DNA of 64,000 nucleotides, from positions 186,001 to 250,000 of the forward strand of contig NZ_JAGSYC010000022.1 in the NCBI RefSeq assembly GCF_025685545.1. Direction: 5' to 3'. Position 1 is the stretch's first letter. Each line of letters opens with the position of its first letter. Below, piece after piece: positions 58,574 to 64,000 of the stretch. A program made the position numbers and the translations under genes. The stretch comes from Granulicella paludicola. Its GTDB lineage: Bacteria > Acidobacteriota > Terriglobia > Terriglobales > Acidobacteriaceae. The notes under the pieces were generated by a model. It worked only from the letters and a program-made list of their open reading frames with translations. It was not told the origin of the DNA and did no database searches.

Positions 58574-60258
58574 GAGATCACCGGCAAGACTAGCGCAGAA
58601 GGTCGCGCCATGTCGTGGAACACCATATGCGTCGAACGTCCCCAGTTCCAGGGCGTCATCTCTTTCGGCTTCGTCGCATTGGACGGATTGCGATCGTAGA
58701 GTGGGAACGCGGAGCCCGCTACTTCCAGACGAATCTTTTCTCCCGCGGCAAACACCGTCGATGTAGGTTCCAGCGAGAACTCCCAGAGCTGAGTTGTCTC
58801 CGCCTTATAGGCATCGCCAAACAAGAGCGCCGATCTTGCAATGCCAATGCACACAAACTCCGCTCGGCCACTCGGCAAAACACGCACCAGCTTCGCAACA
58901 AGATCTGCCTGGCTCGCTGAAGTTGCAACATAAATACGCACAGCAGGCGCGCCAAAGACATGAGTCGCTTCACTTAGAGACTCGCTGGTATACACCAGCA
59001 GGTTATTGCCCATCTCCAGCGCCGCCTGATCGGTCGGCCCGCTCACTCCCATCGGACCACCAGGAGACATCACCGGGACTTCCGGGTCGTAGCTGAAGAT
59101 ATCTGCCGACTCCTTTTCCGGGCTTTTCAAGCTCAAAAACCCGTCGCCTTTGCGCGATTCTGCTCGGCCTCCGCTATGCAGATACAGCGTCTCCCTCGCC
59201 GAACCTTCCCAATCATCCGCAGTCATCCACTGGTTCACACCCATAGCGAAGTGCCGCACCTTCGGCTCATCAGTGAACGTGCCTGCATCCTTCAGCCAAT
59301 GATCGAACCAGCTCAGCAGAAACTCATCGGTGTTCAACAACGCTCCGGCACCAAGATCGCTCTCACCAACACGATCACCCCAGGGAATATGCACCCATGG
59401 ACCGGCCAGCAAATACTGGTGTTCTTTTGACTGAGCCTCTCGCCGCAGCAGCTCGAACCCGCGCACACTGCCTTCGAGATACGTGTCATACCAACCCGAA
59501 ACATGCAACGCAGGTACCGCGATCTTCGCAGCCCGCTTGCTCACATCCATCCCACTCCAGTAGTCGCAAGGCGTATCATGCGCAAACCAGTCGCGCACAT
59601 ACGAAGGAAGTTCCGGATCCACGATCGCAGGATGCTCCCCATACGGCATATACCCAGTCTGCGCTCGCAGATTAGCCCATGCTGCACCGAGCCGCTCACG
59701 AGCCTGATGCAGACCACGACGAACCGCATCTTCCTTCAGCATCTGCAGGCCCCACCCCTGCGAAGACGCCAGCCGCAACGCGCCGTTGTGATAAAACCAC
59801 CCTGCATAAAAATCGCATGCGGTCATTGCTGGGGCGATACACTGCAGACCTTCCGGCTGCTCTGCCGCAGCTAACAATTGCGCAGCCCCCTGGTAAGAAA
59901 ACCCATACATGCCCACACGGCCATTAGATTCTGGCCTCGTCCGCAGCCACGCAATCGTCTCCGCACCATCGCGGCCTTCGTTGCGGAACGGATAAAACTC
60001 GCCTTCCGATCCACCACGCCCACGCACGTCCTGAATCACAACGTTGTAACCGCGCCGCGCAAACCACACCGGATGCGCATACACCACTGTTGACGCGATA
60101 TCGCGCCCATACGGCTGACGCAACAACAACGTAGGCCACGGCCCGTCCCCCGCAGGATAGTAGTGGTCCGAACGTAACACCGTACCATCCGACAATCGCC
60201 ACGGAACGCCGCGCTCCAGCTTCACTCCGTCGCCAACATCTACCAACCGCTCCGCCAT
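58570..60258 (-). CDS. CocE/NonD family hydrolase (X-Pro dipeptidyl-peptidase S15 fold)
   Basis: 562 residues with no signal peptide, so it is cytoplasmic. The alpha/beta hydrolase part has VIQDVRGRGGSEGEFYPF, the nucleophile motif MYGFSYQGAAQ near residue 120, the acid in HVSGWYDTYLEGS, and the His in LLAGPWVHIPWGD. The C-terminal jelly roll (VRIYVATSASQADLVAKLVR) is typical of cocaine esterase and X-Pro peptidases. It hydrolyses an ester or amide bond. Between creatininase and ABC genes, a role on a cyclic or acylated nitrogen compound is a fair inference. AGGGG lies five bases before the ATG and the gap to the creatininase stop is 8 bases. Confidence 0.9.
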   Translation of the reverse strand: MAERLVDVGDGVKLERGVPWRLSDGTVLRSDHYYPAGDGPWPTLLLRQPYGRDIASTVVYAHPVWFARRGYNVVIQDVRGRGGSEGEFYPFRNEGRDGAETIAWLRTRPESNGRVGMYGFSYQGAAQLLAAAEQPEGLQCIAPAMTACDFYAGWFYHNGALRLASSQGWGLQMLKEDAVRRGLHQARERLGAAWANLRAQTGYMPYGEHPAIVDPELPSYVRDWFAHDTPCDYWSGMDVSKRAAKIAVPALHVSGWYDTYLEGSVRGFELLRREAQSKEHQYLLAGPWVHIPWGDRVGESDLGAGALLNTDEFLLSWFDHWLKDAGTFTDEPKVRHFAMGVNQWMTADDWEGSARETLYLHSGGRAESRKGDGFLSLKSPEKESADIFSYDPEVPVMSPGGPMGVSGPTDQAALEMGNNLLVYTSESLSEATHVFGAPAVRIYVATSASQADLVAKLVRVLPSGRAEFVCIGIARSALLFGDAYKAETTQLWEFSLEPTSTVFAAGEKIRLEVAGSAFPLYDRNPSNATKPKEMTPWNWGRSTHMVFHDMARPSALVLPVIS

Positions 60259-60266
60259 CTCGACCC

Positions 60267-61061
60267 CTAAGGCTTGTAATGGTTCTCATACTCATAAGCC
60301 GCCATCAACGCAGCGGCGGCTTTCTCGGCGCACGCCGCGATCCAGCGCTCACCGTTATGCGCAGTCGCAGCCGTCGGGTCACCCAATACACCGCTCGGCG
60401 CGATATCGCGCGTCAACCATGCAAAGTTCACTGCGCCATTCTCCGGCGAAAGCACATTCGCATCCTCGACATGCGCAATGTAGTTGCTGGTATAAGCGTT
60501 CGTGTCCACCAGCTCAGGAGTTGCCGCCAGCAGCCACGCCGTTTCGACTTCACCTGCATGAAAGCCATACTTGGCCTCCTGCGGAGCTATACCCTCCAGC
60601 TTCGCGCCAGCGCCGCCACTCATATGAAACGTGCGCAGGCCAAACTCCGCGCGCAGGTCGCGAGCCATCACATCATTAAGCGAAGTATTCCCGCCATGCG
60701 TGTTGTACAGCACCAGTTTTTTGATCCCCGCCGCCGCAACGCTCGCTCCGATGTCACGGAGCACGGCCATGTACGTCGAGGCCGACAGTGTCATCGTGCC
60801 TGGAAACCCAAGGTGCTCATTACTCTTGCCGTAGCACACCGACTCCAGCGCGTAGATATGTACGTCCGCAGGCAGCAGTTGCAACGCCCGTCCAAGCAAA
60901 AGATTACCGATCAATGTATCGGTCGCCAGCGGCAGATGATGGCCGTGCTGTTCAATCGCAGCGGTCGGCAGTACCAGCATCGTCTTGTCTTTCGGCAGCG
61001 CTTCCACCTGCTTCCAGTTAAGGTAAGCGAACTTCCGCGAGTCAGGAATCCAGGTCTTCAT
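60267..61061 (-). CDS. Creatininase family amidohydrolase
   Basis: 264 residues, the family length. Metal-binding motifs of creatininase are intact: LPTAAIEQHGHHLPLATD (Glu, His, Asp ligands near residues 37-48), LYNTHGGNTSLND near 120, and GFHAGEVETAWLL with the further His and Glu near 168-175. Family members open cyclic amides such as creatinine or remove formamide in cofactor synthesis (MftE, ArfB). With an FAD oxidoreductase, a deaminase and an importer in the same operon, a catabolic cyclic amidase is more likely here. Its ATG overlaps the FAD gene stop. Confidence 0.92.
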   Translation of the reverse strand: MKTWIPDSRKFAYLNWKQVEALPKDKTMLVLPTAAIEQHGHHLPLATDTLIGNLLLGRALQLLPADVHIYALESVCYGKSNEHLGFPGTMTLSASTYMAVLRDIGASVAAAGIKKLVLYNTHGGNTSLNDVMARDLRAEFGLRTFHMSGGAGAKLEGIAPQEAKYGFHAGEVETAWLLAATPELVDTNAYTSNYIAHVEDANVLSPENGAVNFAWLTRDIAPSGVLGDPTAATAHNGERWIAACAEKAAAALMAAYEYENHYKP

Positions 61062-62428
61062 ATCGATTGCGCCTCCTGGGTTTCACGCTTCACAAAGCTC
61101 GCCATCTTGCCCGGATTCATGAGTCCTTTGGCGTCGTACTTGTACTTCGCCATTAGCTGTACATTGTCCTCACGATACCGCCCGCCACCTTCGACATGGT
61201 TTACATGTGGATTCGCAACACCCACACCGATCTCACGGCAGTACGCAATCATCTCGTTCAGCCGCTCCTCCGTGCTGAATCGCACGACTGGAATCGCCGC
61301 GGGAAATACCACGCTTTCTCCGTTCTTCATCCACTCGATGTGCAGCAGAAAGTCTTCCCCATATTTCGACTTCAGCAGTCCAAACTGCTCCCGTGCCGTA
61401 TTTGTATGGAAGCCGCACTGCAGATACGTGTACTCCGCATCCGCCTTCATCGCCCAGAGTGTCGTGTGGTTCCACGTATAGTCTGAAAGCAACGGCTGCG
61501 TCTTCAAACCTTCATACGGTTCAGCAAGTGTCACGGTCGCGCCGGCCTTCACGGCTGCCTTCTGCAACGCCTCGCGTTGCACCTCGGCAATCAGCAGAAA
61601 TACCTGCGCCTCGCCTTCGCGAGCCAGCTGTTTCACCGGAGCGAAGAACTTTGGCAGCGGCCACTCGAAGACCGTCACCAGCCGCTTGTCCCACTCGCTG
61701 CTCTTCGCAATCTGCTCACTGAAATCAAAGGCTGCATCGAAGCTCTTGAACGTGAGCGCCACCTGCGCCCACGCGATAGCGGGAGTCAGCGTAAACCAAA
61801 TCTTGGTGATCACACCATTCGTCCCCCACGAATGCAGAATCTCATGGACGGCCTTGCTCTCATGCTTCACCACGCGAGGTTCCGCCTCCATCGTGACCAC
61901 CTCGATCGCGCGGACCGTTTCAAAGTCGCGCAGACCGCCATGCTTCACCGAGCCCACACCACCTGATCCGCCACCAAGGAAACCGCCCAGCGAGGCCTTC
62001 GCAACCGTTGAGGGATAACAGCGCAGCTCCCAGCCCTGCTCTCGCGCTGTCGTCTCCAGCACGCCCAGCTTTACACCCGGCTCGCACACCGCGACACCAT
62101 CTTCTTCGATTGACTCGATCCGGTCCAGGCGCTGCAGATCGAGCACCACGCCTCCGTTCAACGGAATCGCCTGCCCGTAGTTGCCTGTACCCGCGCCCCG
62201 CACCGTGACCGGAACACCCTGTGCATAGCAGTAGCGCATTACCGCACAAATCTCATGCACGCTCACGGGCTGCACCACAACATCGGCGCGCTTGTCATCC
62301 AGCAGTGGCTTCAATATCGGCGAATACCAATAAAAATCCCGAGATAGGCGCTCCAATACCTGCGGCTGCGTCAGCACCCGCGACGCATCGCCTAATATCT
62401 GTCCCAGTCCTGCTGCTAGATCGCTCAT
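61058..62428 (-). CDS. FAD-binding oxidoreductase (GlcD / PCMH type)
   Basis: 456 residues from the ATG at 62428, which has AGGAG five bases upstream; a longer frame from 62452 lacks this. The PCMH-type FAD domain is visible: VVQPVSVHEICAVMRYC, VTVRGAGTGNYGQAIPLNGG (pyrophosphate loop), CEPGVKLGVLETTAREQGW, and GGFLGGGSGGVGSVKHGG. The C-terminal domain ends in KYKYDAKGLMNPGKMASF, the FAD-linked oxidase C-terminal block with NPGK. It oxidises a hydroxy acid or a ring carbon; the substrate is unknown. It is the second gene of the operon, 54 bases after the deaminase. Confidence 0.9.
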   Translation of the reverse strand: MSDLAAGLGQILGDASRVLTQPQVLERLSRDFYWYSPILKPLLDDKRADVVVQPVSVHEICAVMRYCYAQGVPVTVRGAGTGNYGQAIPLNGGVVLDLQRLDRIESIEEDGVAVCEPGVKLGVLETTAREQGWELRCYPSTVAKASLGGFLGGGSGGVGSVKHGGLRDFETVRAIEVVTMEAEPRVVKHESKAVHEILHSWGTNGVITKIWFTLTPAIAWAQVALTFKSFDAAFDFSEQIAKSSEWDKRLVTVFEWPLPKFFAPVKQLAREGEAQVFLLIAEVQREALQKAAVKAGATVTLAEPYEGLKTQPLLSDYTWNHTTLWAMKADAEYTYLQCGFHTNTAREQFGLLKSKYGEDFLLHIEWMKNGESVVFPAAIPVVRFSTEERLNEMIAYCREIGVGVANPHVNHVEGGGRYREDNVQLMAKYKYDAKGLMNPGKMASFVKRETQEAQSI

Positions 62429-62482
62429 CGAAACTCCTGCGCAAACACGCACTCGGTGCAGCCTTAAGCCAAGCCTGACAAA

Positions 62483-63013
62483 CTATTTTTTTCTGCGGGT
62501 ACTCCAGGTGCGGAAGGCTCGTTGCATGTTGGGGTGTGTGAACAGTGTAAGGCACAGCGCCTGCTCTATCGGCCCCACCACCTTGCACCGCATGTCACTG
62601 CGTTCTGCGACTTCTTTCGCCGCAATCTGTATCTGTCGGCAGAACCGGTTCGCGTCTGCAATCGTCGCGCCATACACCACGCGGTCCAGTCCAGCCCACA
62701 GCGCGTTTGCCATACACATCGGACACGGTTCGCAGGTGGTGTACATCGTGTAGCCTCTGAGCGAAAGGCTCTTCAGCTTCTTGCACGCCAGTCGCACTGT
62801 TCGCACCTCGGCGTGCGAGCTGGGATCGAACTCCTTTGCCACCGCATTGTGCGCTCGCATTAACCGTTCGCCAGATCTTGTGTTCACAATCTCCGCACCA
62901 AAAGGAATAGGTTTGTCTGTATCCAGCGTCTTCGCTGTCCATGCGGCAAGCGCACGCATCCGCTCAGCATCCAGTGAAGGTCCGCGCAAAGGCTTTTTTG
63001 TAGCGATGGTCAT
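62483..63013 (-). CDS. CMP/dCMP-type nucleobase deaminase (guanine-deaminase-like)
   Basis: 176 residues from the ATG at 63013. The zinc deaminase motifs are exact: SSHAEVRTV (His ligand and catalytic Glu) near residue 65 and TCEPCPMCMANALW (two Cys ligands) near 93. The order and ALWAGLDRVVYGATIADAN resemble guanine deaminases (GuaD) and tRNA adenosine deaminases; the context fits a base deaminase better. It would convert an amino group on a purine, pyrimidine or pterin ring to keto, releasing ammonia. It is the first gene of the minus-strand operon and divergent from an amidase (83-bp gap). Confidence 0.92.
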   Translation of the reverse strand: MTIATKKPLRGPSLDAERMRALAAWTAKTLDTDKPIPFGAEIVNTRSGERLMRAHNAVAKEFDPSSHAEVRTVRLACKKLKSLSLRGYTMYTTCEPCPMCMANALWAGLDRVVYGATIADANRFCRQIQIAAKEVAERSDMRCKVVGPIEQALCLTLFTHPNMQRAFRTWSTRRKK

Positions 63014-63084
63014 ATTCGAACTTAGCATGCTGGCACCTCTCTTATTCCCGCGAATTCTTTCTCAAGAGACACGCTATCCGCCGT

Positions 63085-63096
63085 TACAATCTGCGC
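63085..63096 (+). promoter_or_regulatory. -10 box placed for a leaderless amidase transcript
   Basis: TACAAT at 63085-63090 is followed by six bases and then the ATG at 63097, the same geometry as at 33362. There is no Shine-Dalgarno and no clear -35. Confidence 0.45.
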
Positions 63097-64000
63097 ATGT
63101 CCACATCCAGCTCGCCGCTCCAGTCGCTCCGCCAGCGATACCTTGACCATCAAAGCAGCCCTATCGCAGAGCTGGAGAGCGCGCTCCTACACTCCAATAC
63201 AAACATCTCTCATAACGTCTATGTCACACAAAACGCAGCTTGGTCTCGCGGCGAAGCCGAACGACTGGACCGCGATAACTTGGCGACGCAACCACTCTGG
63301 GGCATCCCGGTCTCGCTTAAGGACTGCTTCGACCTCGCGGGTTTCACGTCGTCCTGCGGCTCAGCCTTCTACCGCGACCACAAAGGCATCGCCTCCGAAG
63401 ACTCAGCCGTCGCAGCCAGGCTTCGCACAGCAGGTGCGATCATCACCGGTAAGACGCACCTGCATCAGCTCGCCTACGGCATCACCGGACAGAACGCCGA
63501 CTTCGGCGACTGTATGCAGCCCAATGCGCCCTCACAGCTCACGGGCGGCTCGTCCAGCGGGGCCGCCGCCAGCATTCAGGAAGGTTCTGCGCTAGCAGCC
63601 ATCGGCACTGATACCGGCGGTTCCATCCGCGTCCCTGCTGCTCTCTGCGGCCTCAGTGGCTACCGCTCCTCCCTATCGCTCAACACACCTGAGCTCTGGC
63701 GCGGTGGCGCTCATCTCGCGCCATCTTTCGACACCCTCGGGTGGCTCTACCGTGATCTCGCCGACGGCGCACTCCTCGGCCATGCGCTCTTCGATCTCCC
63801 CTTTGCACCCGCACCGGAGCTTGCCGGCCTGACCGTCGGTATCCCCAGTGCCAGTTTCCTGCACGACTGCGCCCCCACGATCCTTGATACCCTCAATCGC
63901 TGGCAGTCGAAGCTCGCTCAACAGCACGTCGCGCTCTCCCGCTTCGATGCTGCATTCTGGAACGACGCAATGTCGATCTTCGCGCCCATACAAGCCAGCG
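63097..64000 (+). CDS. Amidase-signature family enzyme, N-terminal part
   Basis: 301 codons from the ATG at 63097 run open to the window end. The Ser-cisSer-Lys triad is complete: Lys in GIPVSLKDCFD near residue 76, the middle Ser within GGSSSGAAAS near 152, and the nucleophile Ser in GTDTGGSIRVPAALCGLSG near 176. The family hydrolyses amides and includes allophanate hydrolase (AtzF), 1-carboxybiuret hydrolase (AtzE) and Glu-tRNA amidotransferase subunit A. Divergence from a deaminase operon and the HpxZ-like gene nearby favour a catabolic AtzE/HpxY-like role. The C-terminus, which would tell whether an allophanate hydrolase tail is present, is cut off. Confidence 0.9.
   Translation, partial: MSTSSSPLQSLRQRYLDHQSSPIAELESALLHSNTNISHNVYVTQNAAWSRGEAERLDRDNLATQPLWGIPVSLKDCFDLAGFTSSCGSAFYRDHKGIASEDSAVAARLRTAGAIITGKTHLHQLAYGITGQNADFGDCMQPNAPSQLTGGSSSGAAASIQEGSALAAIGTDTGGSIRVPAALCGLSGYRSSLSLNTPELWRGGAHLAPSFDTLGWLYRDLADGALLGHALFDLPFAPAPELAGLTVGIPSASFLHDCAPTILDTLNRWQSKLAQQHVALSRFDAAFWNDAMSIFAPIQAS

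Overview
The window looks like chromosomal DNA of an acidobacterium of the Terriglobus/Granulicella/Edaphobacter type. This is an inference from gene content: three very large TonB-dependent receptors with an N-terminal carboxypeptidase-regulatory-like domain, many secreted glycoside hydrolases and peptidases, paired FG-GAP/ASPIC-UnbV (CRTAC1-type) proteins, TPR proteins with Sec signals, and strong C-ending codon bias. I see no tRNA, rRNA, CRISPR array, insertion sequence or phage gene. Both ends cut a gene: a TonB receptor on the left and an amidase-signature enzyme on the right.

Layout. 1-5.3 kb: a TonB-dependent receptor (partial) divergent from a ToxR-like membrane regulator with a TPR sensor, sharing an intergenic region with five CGTTTG elements; then a TetX-like FAD monooxygenase whose start codon directly follows one arm of an inverted repeat. 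5.7-16.2 kb, all minus strand: an S9 peptidase, a TonB receptor, an M14 carboxypeptidase and a GH92 alpha-mannosidase, which reads as a glycoprotein or peptide scavenging set. 16.4-29.2 kb: GH36 alpha-galactosidase, then on the minus strand a TonB receptor followed by an operon of TPR protein, Tat-exported alkaline-phosphatase-superfamily protein, unknown protein and GH2 glycosidase. 29.3-36.2 kb: a 1270-residue FG-GAP/ASPIC/thioredoxin-fold/TPR fusion, a second FG-GAP/ASPIC protein and a TPR protein. 36.6-39.2 kb: a GH3 beta-glucosidase with a PA14-like insert. 39.7-44.4 kb: a pyrDEFCB operon with every junction overlapping. 44.7-50.5 kb: a CzcCBA-type metal efflux set. 50.6-53.8 kb: galKTE. 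53.8-64 kb: two divergent sets of nitrogen-compound enzymes (RidA, acetamidase/formamidase-like, HpxZ-like; and deaminase, FAD oxidoreductase, creatininase, CocE/NonD hydrolase, ABC ATPase and permease, plus an amidase).

How they fit together. The alpha-galactosidase, the TonB receptor/GH2 region and galKTE each carry a LacI-family-type half-palindrome (pattern TGNAANCGNTTNCA, 0-1 mismatch) at the promoter. This suggests one galactoside regulon: uptake, periplasmic hydrolysis, then Leloir-pathway entry. The 54-64 kb block is the best candidate for an undescribed pathway: its enzymes all act on C-N bonds or ring amides, five consecutive genes are tightly coupled, and the ABC importer has no binding protein next to it.

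Limits: all family calls come from reading the sequence, without searches. Long antisense frames in the GC-rich 29-39 kb stretch are treated as codon-bias shadows.
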